This document shows positions 44,975 through 53,052 of a stretch of DNA of 64,000 nucleotides, in pieces. A model generated the notes under the pieces. It saw only the letters and a program-made list of their open reading frames with translations. It did not search any database and was not told the DNA's origin. The stretch is from positions 1 through 64,000 of the forward strand of contig JAJZUQ010000010.1 of NCBI GenBank assembly GCA_021848385.1, given 5' to 3'. The DNA is from Deltaproteobacteria bacterium (GTDB lineage Bacteria > Desulfobacterota > Desulfuromonadia > Geobacterales > Geobacteraceae). Numbering within the stretch: position 1 is the first letter of the stretch; each line of letters begins with the position of its first letter. Both the position numbers and the translations under genes were made by a program.

Positions 44975-45226
44975 TTAGTTTGAGTCCTGGTTCGTCACTC
45001 TTTCAGTAGCCTCTACCGGAGTTTCTTCTCCCCTCACGGGAGAGCGGAAGGCAGCAATGACAGCCCTGATTCCGTGGGGTACGATGATTATCGCGCAGTA
45101 TGCCACGAAAACCCAGAAGACGATACCGATCAGATCCTCGGGAGGTCCACCGGTTGCGGCATGGGACGGCAAGACGGATGCCAATACAAAGGTGACAGGT
45201 GTCAAAATGTGGACAGCTTTTTTCAT
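44975..45226 (-). CDS. Small membrane protein, cytochrome-locus paralog 3
   Basis: This 83-aa protein has a Sec signal (MKKAVHILTPVTFVLASVLPSHA) and one hydrophobic segment (IGIVFWVFVAYCAIIIVPHGI), then a charged tail. It resembles the 78-aa and 82-aa products upstream in the operon in length, order of segments and spacing. GGGAGG precedes the ATG. Its function is unknown; a scaffold or accessory role for the cytochrome b complex is plausible. Confidence 0.65.
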   Translation of the reverse strand: MKKAVHILTPVTFVLASVLPSHAATGGPPEDLIGIVFWVFVAYCAIIIVPHGIRAVIAAFRSPVRGEETPVEATERVTNQDSN

Positions 45227-45266
45227 AGCAACCTCCCGCGTCAGCGTCCGACCGTTACATCGTGGA

Positions 45267-45503
45267 TTATTTTGTCGCAGTCTGGTGCGCCACTTCCCTC
45301 TCCTTGCTGATCCCTTTCGCGAATCCCAGGGTTACCATGACTGCAGGTATCAACTGGGCGGCCACGATCAGGGCACAGAACCCAAGGAATATCCAGACGA
45401 ACATTCCACTATTGTCCTCCCGTGCTCCTGATGCGGCGAAAGCTGTTGAAGCGGACCCGATAACCAGTGCCAAAGAGCTTTTTAAAGATGTTCCCGTTTT
45501 CAT
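45267..45503 (-). CDS. Small membrane protein, cytochrome-locus paralog 2
   Basis: This 78-aa protein starts at ATG 45503 (AAGGAGGACATC upstream); the longer track ORF is unlikely. It has a signal peptide (MKTGTSLKSSLALVIGSASTAFA), then ASGAREDNSGMF and the membrane segment WIFLGFCALIVAAQLIPAVM. The mature part is clearly paralogous to the 82-aa product at 45999-46247 (ASGAxxxxxG, LGFxALI, QL(I/V)P). The function is unknown. Confidence 0.7.
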   Translation of the reverse strand: MKTGTSLKSSLALVIGSASTAFAASGAREDNSGMFVWIFLGFCALIVAAQLIPAVMVTLGFAKGISKEREVAHQTATK

Positions 45504-45558
45504 GATGTCCTCCTTGTAATGATGTGCTTGTACGTTCTGCTGCCCGCATGGCAGCTGT

Positions 45559-45945
45559 TTACCATTTATGGTTGGCCTGGAGCTGGTTGAGATTTTCAAA
45601 GGCGCATTGCACCGCCTCACGAATTTCATCTTTGTCCTGCTTCAATGCGTGGAAGAAAATCCCCTCGCGCCGAACCTTGCGAATCAGGGGGAGAGAAACC
45701 TCGTCGGAGACCAGGATGATGGTCAGGTTGCGGTTGCATTTCTTCAGAAGCGGAATCAGATCGACGGCGGTCAACTCATCGAACTCGCTCCCGAGAATTA
45801 CTACCTGCGCGGACTTTTTCAGGATTCCATAGAGAGCCGTGACTGCCGAGTTTGTTACGGTGACGTTGTAACCAGCCTCGATAAAGATGTCAGCCATCTG
45901 TTTGCGGGCATCCACGTCTTTGTCTGCAATGAGAAGTCCTAACAT
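45559..45945 (-). CDS. Response-regulator receiver domain lacking the phosphoacceptor Asp
   Basis: This 128-aa stand-alone receiver-like domain starts MLGLLIADKDVDARKQMADIF, the usual first strand with acidic residues. The phosphorylation position after beta-strand 3, normally LLD, reads VVILGSEFDEL, so the Asp appears replaced by Gly. The Thr/Ser region (IILVSDE) and Lys region (FFHALKQD) are partly retained. It is probably an unphosphorylated protein-interaction domain. It lies between two small membrane protein genes in the cytochrome operon. Confidence 0.7.
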   Translation of the reverse strand: MLGLLIADKDVDARKQMADIFIEAGYNVTVTNSAVTALYGILKKSAQVVILGSEFDELTAVDLIPLLKKCNRNLTIILVSDEVSLPLIRKVRREGIFFHALKQDKDEIREAVQCAFENLNQLQANHKW

Positions 45946-45998
45946 GGTGGTGTCCCTCTCTTTCCAGGGTAACTGTCCAAGGGGGGATCGTGCGGCCC

Positions 45999-46247
45999 TC
46001 AGGCAGATTCCCCGCCGTTACTTCTCTTTGCCATTGACGTTTCGGTGGCGGATTTGGAGAAAATCCCTTTGAGCATGGATCCGAACAGCACCATTCCCGG
46101 CACCAGCTGAAAGGCGATGATGAGGGCCCCGAAGCCAAGGAACAAAGTGACCAGCAGGCCATTCCCTTCCGTTCCTGCGCCGGAAGCGGCGACGGCTGAC
46201 GAACAGGCTATCAGGAGCATGGCGATGATGTTGGTTAAAGTTTTCAT
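45999..46247 (-). CDS. Small membrane protein, cytochrome-locus paralog 1
   Basis: This 82-aa protein is the first gene after the sigma54 promoter. It has a signal peptide (MKTLTNIIAMLLIACSSAVA), then ASGAGTEGNG and the membrane segment LFLGFGALIIAFQLVPGMVL, with a charged tail. AAGGAGGACGTC precedes the ATG. It is paralogous to the 78-aa and, less closely, the 83-aa proteins downstream. No family is recognised. Confidence 0.7.
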   Translation of the reverse strand: MKTLTNIIAMLLIACSSAVAASGAGTEGNGLLVTLFLGFGALIIAFQLVPGMVLFGSMLKGIFSKSATETSMAKRSNGGESA

Positions 46248-46294
46248 GACGTCCTCCTTGTAAAATCCATCTTTGACGTTTCTGCTCTTTTATG

Positions 46295-46310
46295 TGCACT
46301 GGATGTGCCA
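46295..46310 (-). promoter_or_regulatory. Sigma54 (-24/-12) promoter of the cytochrome operon
   Basis: Minus strand TGGCACATCCAGTGCA matches the consensus TGGCAC-N5-TTGCA at nearly all informative positions, with the -24 GG and -12 GC exactly 12 bases apart. It lies about 50 bp upstream of the first small gene. The divergent NtrC-type activator is the likely regulator. Confidence 0.85.
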
Positions 46311-46839
46311 CAATAAGCCATGATTTATTAAATATTTCTAACTAGCTGTTTTTGTTGGATATAATTCTCGCGAGGCGGTGTGCCGGGCCGATGATTAACC
46401 GTCAAAATGTATAGTTAACTTATGCGGGTGAGAGACGGATACCCCCCCGGTTTTTTTCTTGCTGGGGGTGTAGTATTCAATGATACCAGCAGGTTAAGTG
46501 CCTGATGAATGGATGCATAAAAAAAATATACGCGCTTACGTCAAGTGTGTGTAGTGCCAAAACAGACGCAAAGCCTTTCCCTTAGCCATTCTGACGCCAT
46601 AATTCAACTTTGACGTGCATGTTTATGGGGATTTATAGGGTTTGACTTGTGTGGCGAAATACGGTATTTTTTGAAAAAGTTCATTATATCCCGCAAACTG
46701 GCGGCTGTTCTAGGCTCAGAATCACGACTGTCTCCGAAGCGACGTCACGTGGGGCAGCAGGTAGCTTCCTGTTTGTAACTTTTCCGGCAATGAACCGCAC
46801 CAGGCCGAGTCGCAAGTCAATTGGGAAGGGAGTTCTGAA
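46311..46839. other. Divergent intergenic regulatory region
   Basis: About 530 bp without a credible ORF lie between the sigma54 promoter and the NtrC-type regulator gene. It is AT-rich. Visible items are imperfect palindromes near 46441-46491 (TGCTGG/CCAGCA enclosing GTAT-N6-ATAC) that could be activator sites upstream of the sigma54 promoter, CTTTGACGT repeated near 46271 and 46611, and the sigma70-like promoter of the regulator. The activator-site assignment is a guess. Confidence 0.4.
46642..46670 (+). promoter_or_regulatory. Promoter of the NtrC-type regulator gene
   Basis: TTGACT, 17-bp spacer and TATTTT lie about 170 bp upstream of the regulator start. Confidence 0.55.
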
Positions 46840-48255
46840 ATGGAAGTAATTGACGTTCTCGTGGTTGATGACGAAGCGATTATTCGTGAAGGGCTCAAGC
46901 GAATTCTGGAACATAAAGGGTACAATGTCGCGAGTTCTGCAAGCGGCCAGCATGCGTTGGAATGCATGCAGAAGGAAAATTTCGGGTTGGTGATTACTGA
47001 CCTGAAAATGCCGGGAATGAGCGGCATGGAGGTGCTTAAGGCGATCAAGGTTCTGCAGCCCGAAGTTCCTGTCATAATCATTACCGGCTATTCCACGGTA
47101 GACACTGCGGTGGAGGCGATGAAGAATGGTGCGTTCGACTATATTGCGAAGCCGTTCACGCCCGATCAAATTCTTGAGAAGGTAAGCAAGGCTCTCGAAC
47201 AGAAGGCGATGATACAGGAGAATCTTTACCTGAAGAAAGAGCTGGGAGAGCACAACGGTTTTGATATGTTCATAGGTGAAAGCCGCGAAATGCAAAAGGT
47301 TTACCGCCGGATAATGCAGGTGGCTCCTACTGACAGCACTGTTCTTGTAACCGGTGAGTCCGGGACGGGGAAAGAACTTGTGGCTCAGGCAATTCACCGG
47401 CATAGTAAGCGCAGGGAGCAGCCCTTTGTGGCGGTGGACTGCACCTCCCTGTCCGAGAATCTACTCGAGAGCGAACTTTTCGGCCACATAAAGGGGTCGT
47501 TCACCGGAGCCATACAGACAAAAACCGGCCTCTTCAAGGTTGCCGACGGTGGCACGCTTTTCCTCGACGAAGTAGCCAACATCAGTCTCACTACCCAGGC
47601 CAAGCTTCTGCGCGTTCTCCAGGAACGGGAGATTACACCTATCGGCGGCACCCAGCCGGTTCCCATCGACATCCGGCTGGTGGCGGCCAGCAACAAGGGA
47701 CTGCGCGAGATGGTAGCCAACGGCACCTTCCGGGAGGACCTTTTTTTCCGGCTCAACATCATTCCCATCGACCTTCCCCCTCTGCGGGAACGCACAGGGG
47801 ATATTCCCCTTCTTATCGGTCATTTTTTGCGGGAGTTTTCTGAAGAGATGGGGAAAGATCTCAGGGGGTTGGCTCCCGATGCGCGGGCACTCATGGAAGA
47901 ATACCCCTTTCCGGGCAACGTCCGGGAACTGGAAAACATCATTGAGCGGGCTGTCGTGCTGGCTGAAGGGACCATGATCCAGCGGGAGGACCTGGAGATG
48001 CAGGTTATGGGGGAGGAGCAGCCGGAGCAGTCAGGCGATTACGTGCCGTTGAATGCCGACGAACTCAAGGAAACCAAGCGCCAGATAAGGGAGCGGGCTG
48101 TCGAGCCTGTCGAAAAGGCCTTCGTCCTCCATGCCCTCAAACGGAATAACTGGAATATTACCCGGGCGGCAGAGGAAACCGGAATGCTTCGCCCCAATTT
48201 TCAGGCACTCCTGAAGAAACTCAAGATTTCGGTCCGCGACGAAGCCAATAGCTGA
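46840..48255 (+). CDS. NtrC-family sigma54-dependent response regulator
   Basis: This 471-aa protein has a receiver domain (residues about 1-120; phospho-Asp in LVITDLKMPGMSG), an AAA+ domain with Walker A GESGTGKE, the sigma54 loop as GSFTGA rather than GAFTGA, and Walker B GGTLFLDEV, and a C-terminal Fis-type helix-turn-helix (WNITRAAEETGMLRPNFQALLKKL). GSFTGA occurs in some activators. It is convergent with the heme-motif histidine kinase, whose stop is 15 bp away. It is divergent from the sigma54-promoter cytochrome operon, which it probably activates. GGGAAGGGAG precedes the start. Confidence 0.93.
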   Translation: MEVIDVLVVDDEAIIREGLKRILEHKGYNVASSASGQHALECMQKENFGLVITDLKMPGMSGMEVLKAIKVLQPEVPVIIITGYSTVDTAVEAMKNGAFDYIAKPFTPDQILEKVSKALEQKAMIQENLYLKKELGEHNGFDMFIGESREMQKVYRRIMQVAPTDSTVLVTGESGTGKELVAQAIHRHSKRREQPFVAVDCTSLSENLLESELFGHIKGSFTGAIQTKTGLFKVADGGTLFLDEVANISLTTQAKLLRVLQEREITPIGGTQPVPIDIRLVAASNKGLREMVANGTFREDLFFRLNIIPIDLPPLRERTGDIPLLIGHFLREFSEEMGKDLRGLAPDARALMEEYPFPGNVRELENIIERAVVLAEGTMIQREDLEMQVMGEEQPEQSGDYVPLNADELKETKRQIRERAVEPVEKAFVLHALKRNNWNITRAAEETGMLRPNFQALLKKLKISVRDEANS

Positions 48256-48270
48256 TCCTGGACTCTACCC

Positions 48271-49902
48271 CTACAACGCAACCGAAGCCGGCCCCTCCCC
48301 ATCGCTTCCCTCCGATGTGTCCCCAACAGTCTCACCATCGGAAGGGAGCGGCAACCGGATAGTAAAGGCAGTTCCCTCACCAACGGTACTCTGCACCTCG
48401 ATTTTCCCTCCGTGACTCTCAATTATTCCGTAGGACACGGCAAGTCCGAGACCGGTCCCCAGATTTTCCTTAGTGGTAAAGAACGGGTCGAAAATCTTTC
48501 CGAGGTTTCCTTCCGGAATTCCGCACCCTGTGTCGCGGATGCAGATGAAAAGGCCGGTGTCGCCGCCTGTCAGGCCGGTGGAGATTGTCAGTGTCCCTCC
48601 GTTTGCCATGGCATGACTGGCGTTCACCATCATATTCACGAGCACCTGCTCGATCTGGTTCGGGTCGACGAGGGCCTGCGGCAGCGCATCATGGTAAGCC
48701 CTGACGACTGTGATATCGTGGAAACTCGACTGGTGTGTTACCAGCTCAAGGGTGGCGTCGATGAGGTCGTTGATCTGGGTCGGAATCTTGTGGGGTAGAG
48801 ACTCATGGGCAAAGTCGAGGAGCCCCCGGACAATCTTGGCGCAACGCTGGGTTTCCCGCCGGATCTTTTCCAGGTCTTCCTTGAGTTCCGGGTTGAGACG
48901 GGGATCGTCACCGACAAGGGAGGAAAATACCAGTATTCCCGTAAGGGGGTTGTTGATCTCATGGGCGATTCCTGCCACGAGTTCCCCCAGGGAGGCAAGT
49001 TTCTCCGAGCGGATCAGCTGGTCCTGAATCTGTTTCAGCTGTTGGGTTCGCTCATCAACTTTTACCTCAAGATTCCTGCCCCAGTCCTCCAGTTCGTCAC
49101 GCGCCTTTTTGAGGCTGACCGTCATAGTATTGAACGCGGCTGCAAGTTCACCCAGTTCGTCGCTTGAGGAGGTCAGGACTTTAGAGGTCAGTTCGCCGCG
49201 GGCGACCAGGTTCGTGTGCTTGAGGAGTTGCTTGACCGGACGGCTTACCAGCGCCTGGGTACAAAAGGTGATGCTTATCCAGATGAGCAGCAAGAGAAAG
49301 AACGTCAATGAGGTGAATTTATACCGGTAGGAGTTGGTAATGGCTATGACCTTGTCGAGGGACACCACGACATCAAGTACCCCCAGGACCCGGAAATTCT
49401 CAGGATGAAAGTGGCATTCCGCCGTGTAACAGCTCTCTTCGTTGTAGATTGCCTTGGCCAGCCCCAAAACCTGCTTACCCTTGGCATTGGTGAAAAAACG
49501 GCTCCGGTTCATGGACGATGCTTGGATCAGGGGGGTTGCTCCGGCATGACATACGTTGCAGGCGGCTGCCTTCTTGTCGACAAACGTGCCGATCTCATCG
49601 TCATTGGTGGAATAGATGATGCGGCCGTCCTTGTTGATCAGCCGGATACTTTCGACGCCGCTCTGGGTGCCCATCTCCTGGATCATCTGGTTTGCCCGCA
49701 TCCGGTCGTCATCCAGCATCTGGTGGTGGGTGGTCTTGATGATGGACTCGCTCAGATTTTCCACGTCAGAGATGGCTTCGTCGAGAAAAATCTTCTGGAG
49801 GGTCTCGATATTGATATAGGCGAACAGGGCCATTAATGCCAGCAATACGAGGCTGGTCGAAATGGCAAGTTTTGCTATGAGGCTGAGGCGGAGAATGGGC
49901 AA
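48271..49902 (-). CDS. Heme-sensing membrane histidine kinase
   Basis: This 543-aa sensor kinase has an N-terminal membrane helix, a periplasmic sensor domain with CNVCH and SCYTAECHFH (CXXCH plus a CX4CH variant), a second helix (FTSLTFFLLLLIWISITF), HAMP, a coiled coil, a dimerisation H-box (GIAHEINNPLTG) and an ATPase domain with N and G boxes (NASHAMANGG, DTGCGIP and GTGLGLAVSYG). Bound c-type heme would report periplasmic redox state. The likely partner is the convergent NtrC-type regulator. The same sensor motifs occur in the 275-aa protein at 41073-41900. Confidence 0.9.
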   Translation of the reverse strand: MPILRLSLIAKLAISTSLVLLALMALFAYINIETLQKIFLDEAISDVENLSESIIKTTHHQMLDDDRMRANQMIQEMGTQSGVESIRLINKDGRIIYSTNDDEIGTFVDKKAAACNVCHAGATPLIQASSMNRSRFFTNAKGKQVLGLAKAIYNEESCYTAECHFHPENFRVLGVLDVVVSLDKVIAITNSYRYKFTSLTFFLLLLIWISITFCTQALVSRPVKQLLKHTNLVARGELTSKVLTSSSDELGELAAAFNTMTVSLKKARDELEDWGRNLEVKVDERTQQLKQIQDQLIRSEKLASLGELVAGIAHEINNPLTGILVFSSLVGDDPRLNPELKEDLEKIRRETQRCAKIVRGLLDFAHESLPHKIPTQINDLIDATLELVTHQSSFHDITVVRAYHDALPQALVDPNQIEQVLVNMMVNASHAMANGGTLTISTGLTGGDTGLFICIRDTGCGIPEGNLGKIFDPFFTTKENLGTGLGLAVSYGIIESHGGKIEVQSTVGEGTAFTIRLPLPSDGETVGDTSEGSDGEGPASVAL

Positions 49903-50083
49903 GATGGAGTCCTGTCATTACAGACAAGGTGCGCAACTGTACATTAGTTCACATTAAAGTATAAAATTGCTATTCGTCAAGAGATTATTCTCTTCTTGGG
50001 GGAATTGGAATACACGCCGGGAGCCTCCCGTCCAATGCCTCTCAGCTCTGTATGGCGTGAAAGCGCACTGCTCCGCGCATATA

Positions 50084-50112
50084 TTGACTTGTCTGCATAA
50101 ATGGTGTAATCT
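50084..50112 (+). promoter_or_regulatory. Sigma70-type promoter of the lipid biosynthesis operon
   Basis: TTGACT, a 17-bp spacer and TAATCT lie 33 bp upstream of the polysaccharide deacetylase start. This is the only clear promoter I see before the operon. Confidence 0.7.
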
Positions 50113-50145
50113 CGCAAAGCTAAACTTCATGCAAAATCAAGGGGA

Positions 50146-50994
50146 TTGCCGGATATCACACCCTCAGGAACAGTACTTAACGCGTTGACCATAGATGTCG
50201 AGGACTGGTATCATGTCTGTGGAGAAGAGGAAAGAGTTTCTCGACTGTCTCCGGAGCGACGGGTCCGCAGGAACATTGAGCTTATTCTGGAGCTGTTGGC
50301 GGACGAAGGGTGCGCGGCCACCTTTTTCATGCTCGGTTCAGTGGCCCAACGGGAACCAGGACTTCTTCCCCTGATCGCAGGTGCGGGGCATGAAATCGCG
50401 TCCCACGGCTATTCCCATCGACTGGTCTCCGAACTCGGTGCGACGGCCTTCCGTGATGAGCTCCGGCGGGCATCCGACATCATGGGGCGACAGGCGCAGG
50501 TCGTTCCGGCCGGTTTCCGGGCGCCCCGTTGGTCGCTCTCGCAGGGAACCCCCTGGGCGTTCGAAATTCTTGCTGAAGAGGGGTACCTTTACGATTCCAG
50601 TCTCAACCCTCTTCCCTTCGTGGGGGATCGACGCGGGCCCATGTTGCCGTCCCGTCAGACAACAACCGGCGGGGTGCTGCTGGAACTGCCGCCGCTGGTT
50701 ACCCCGTTCGCCGGTTTCAACCTCCCTACGGGGGGAGGATGGGGATTCCGGTTTTTCCCGCTCTCCCTGATACGTTACACCATGGAAAGACTGAACCGGC
50801 AGGGGGCGCCGGCGGTGCTCTACCTCCATCCCCGTGAGCTTGACCCCGACGGGCCCCGCCTGAAGCTTTCCCCTCTGAAATCATTCGTGGCCTACGGGCC
50901 GCGATCGGACGCCCGGGGACGACTGCGGCATCTATTGCGGCGTTTCCGCTTCGGGACCATGCAACAACTGGCTGAGCAGTGGCGATCTGCGTAA
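50146..50994 (+). CDS. Polysaccharide deacetylase family protein
   Basis: This 282-aa NodB-fold protein has LTIDVEDWYHV (metal and base Asp), the HSHxxH-like motif as EIASHGYSHRLVSE, and a C-terminal DUF3473-like part (LYLHPRELDPDGPR). Members of this group remove N-acetyl groups from polysaccharide or glycolipid sugars, often in exopolysaccharide loci. The start is TTG; AAGGGG lies very close, so the start is uncertain by some codons. It is the first gene of the operon and overlaps the glycosyltransferase gene by 16 bp. Confidence 0.82.
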   Translation: MPDITPSGTVLNALTIDVEDWYHVCGEEERVSRLSPERRVRRNIELILELLADEGCAATFFMLGSVAQREPGLLPLIAGAGHEIASHGYSHRLVSELGATAFRDELRRASDIMGRQAQVVPAGFRAPRWSLSQGTPWAFEILAEEGYLYDSSLNPLPFVGDRRGPMLPSRQTTTGGVLLELPPLVTPFAGFNLPTGGGWGFRFFPLSLIRYTMERLNRQGAPAVLYLHPRELDPDGPRLKLSPLKSFVAYGPRSDARGRLRHLLRRFRFGTMQQLAEQWRSA

Positions 50995-51641
50995 TCATAC
51001 CGGCGTACAACGCCGTTAGCACTTTGCCTGCGGTGGTTCGGGAGGTCCTCCAGTCGGGTATGCCCGTTCTTGTTGTGGATGATGGTTCCAGCGACGGGAC
51101 AACCGCCAGCGTGGCAGGCCTGCCGGTCAACCTGCTCCGGCACCGGGAAAACCGGGGTAAGGGGGCCGCCCTCCGGACCGGTTTTGCCTGGGCGTTGCAG
51201 CATGGTTTTGCCGGGGTGGTCACCCTGGATGCGGACGGCCAGCACGAACCGGCGGCCATCCCGCTTCTTGCCGACACGGCTCATCGTCATGGCTGGGATA
51301 TCCTCCTGGCGTCCCGGTTTGTTCAGTTTCAGCAGATGGCGGGACTCCGCCGCCACTGGAACCGTTTCGGCGCCTGGTGCATGAAGAAACGAACCGGCTT
51401 TGACATAGACGACAGCCAGTCGGGCTTCCGCTATTACTCGGCCCGGCTGCTGCGGACGGTCACGCTGGTCAACGACGGTTACAACCTGGAGATGGAAATC
51501 CTCATAAAGGCATGGAAGGCCGGCATGACCATCGGCACGATCCCTGTGCCTGCCCGGGTCGCGGACGGCCGGGCAACCAGCCACTTCCGGCCGGTGCGGG
51601 ACACCTGGAATATCTGCATGACCTTCCTGCGGTATATGTAG
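50979..51641 (+). CDS. Family 2 glycosyltransferase
   Basis: This 220-aa GT-A fold enzyme has VIIPAYNAVSTLPAVV, VVDDGSSDGT and the metal-binding DADGQHEP. It resembles dolichyl-phosphate mannosyltransferase-like GT2 enzymes without a membrane domain. Similar genes occur in aryl polyene and lipid clusters, where they add a sugar to the lipid head. It overlaps the deacetylase gene and precedes the SPASM radical SAM gene by 28 bp. Confidence 0.82.
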   Translation: MAICVIIPAYNAVSTLPAVVREVLQSGMPVLVVDDGSSDGTTASVAGLPVNLLRHRENRGKGAALRTGFAWALQHGFAGVVTLDADGQHEPAAIPLLADTAHRHGWDILLASRFVQFQQMAGLRRHWNRFGAWCMKKRTGFDIDDSQSGFRYYSARLLRTVTLVNDGYNLEMEILIKAWKAGMTIGTIPVPARVADGRATSHFRPVRDTWNICMTFLRYM

Positions 51642-51669
51642 TATCTGCCGCCATAAAGAGAGACCACGA

Positions 51670-53052
51670 ATGCTGCAGAGCATTAAGAACTATTCGACGG
51701 AAAAAATTGTCTCCCTCCTCCTCTCCCTTGCCACCAGCTCGTCCAACGAGAACCTGGCACGGATGACCTACCTCATGGAGCTGATTCCCCGGAAGGATTA
51801 CTACAAGGAGCGGATCCGCTGGATTCGTCAGCTGATCCGGGCGAACCACCCGAGCATCGAGTTTCCCCGCCGTATCCTCCGCGATGTCCATCCCAACCAG
51901 CGGCAGAAATGGATTACCAACCTGGCGGTGAACCATCTCCTTGCGGGAACCAATAAAAGGAAGGCCTGGGCCGACCGGGAAGGTTTCTATCCCCCCTCCA
52001 CGGTGGTCATCAGCCCGACCATGAAGTGCAATCTCTCCTGCTACGGCTGTTATGCCGGCGACTACGGCAAGAACCTTGAACTGAGCCTGGATGAGGTCGA
52101 TTCGGTCCTCATGCAGATGAAGGAGATGGGAGTCTATTTCGCGGTCATTTCCGGCGGAGAGCCGTTCTTCAAGAAGGATATCTTCGAGATCTTCAAAAAG
52201 CACTCGGACATGGCCTTCCTGGTTTTCACCCATGGGGGGCTGATTGACGAGCAGGTCGTGGAGCAGCTCATCGAAGTGGGGAATGTGATGCCTGCCTTCT
52301 CCCTGGAGGGGTACGAAGCGGAGACCGATGCCCGGCGCGGCGCGGGGCACTTCAAGAAGGTTATGCACGCCATGGACCTCCTGCGGGAGGCCGGGCTCTC
52401 CTTCTGCGGCTCCTTTACCCAGACCAGCAGGAATACGGACATCATCACCGATGGTGCCTACATCGACATGCTGCTGGGAAAGGGGGTGTTTGCTCTCTGG
52501 CTCTTCACCTACGTGCCTGTCGGCAGGGAGCCGAGCCTGGAGCTCATGGCAACCCCTGAACAACGCGATCTGATCCGGAGCCGGGTTGCCGAGTTCCGTG
52601 CCACCAAGCCGATGCTCTTCGTCGACTTCTGGAACGACGGTCCGATTATCAGCGGCTGCATCGCCGGTGGCCGCAAATATTTTCACATCAATGCCAACGG
52701 TGATATCGAGCCGTGCGTCTTCTGCCATTTCGCGGTGGACAATATTCGCCGGACTTCCCTCAAGGATGCCCTTAATTCTCCCTTGTTCCGGAAAATCCGG
52801 GAGAAACAGGGAGAGCATGACAACCTGCTCCGTCCCTGCATGCTGATCGACCATCCAGAAGTGGGACGCGAGCTGTATAACTCCGCTGGCGCCTACGCTA
52901 CCCACGAGGGGGCCGGCGAGATATTCACCGACCTGGCCGGACAGATGGACGGGTACGCCGAAGCCTATGCAGCCATTGCCGATCCCGCTTGGGAAAAGGA
53001 GTTTGTCGAACCCGGACGGGATGGTGCACGGGGCTGTTGTCTGAAACGATGA
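51670..53052 (+). CDS. Radical SAM protein with SPASM-like C-terminus
   Basis: This 460-aa protein has a radical SAM cluster CNLSCYGC (Cys 120, 124 and 127; CX3CX2C), the GGE motif FAVISGGEPFF, and a C-terminal Cys-rich region (GCIAGGRKYFHINANGDIEPCVFC, RPCML, GCC), which would bind one or two auxiliary [4Fe-4S] clusters. The N-terminal 110 residues form a helical extension. The substrate is unknown. Its TGA overlaps the next ATG by four bases, tying it to the acyltransferase. Confidence 0.82.
   Translation: MLQSIKNYSTEKIVSLLLSLATSSSNENLARMTYLMELIPRKDYYKERIRWIRQLIRANHPSIEFPRRILRDVHPNQRQKWITNLAVNHLLAGTNKRKAWADREGFYPPSTVVISPTMKCNLSCYGCYAGDYGKNLELSLDEVDSVLMQMKEMGVYFAVISGGEPFFKKDIFEIFKKHSDMAFLVFTHGGLIDEQVVEQLIEVGNVMPAFSLEGYEAETDARRGAGHFKKVMHAMDLLREAGLSFCGSFTQTSRNTDIITDGAYIDMLLGKGVFALWLFTYVPVGREPSLELMATPEQRDLIRSRVAEFRATKPMLFVDFWNDGPIISGCIAGGRKYFHINANGDIEPCVFCHFAVDNIRRTSLKDALNSPLFRKIREKQGEHDNLLRPCMLIDHPEVGRELYNSAGAYATHEGAGEIFTDLAGQMDGYAEAYAAIADPAWEKEFVEPGRDGARGCCLKR

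Noticed and set aside
46545-46605. Possible GEMM-type (cyclic dinucleotide) riboswitch: GACGCAAAGCC upstream of the NtrC-type regulator
   Set aside because: The GACGCAAAGCC piece matches a GEMM segment, but the expected preceding GGGCAAACC hairpin and the tetraloop-receptor arm are missing or too close.
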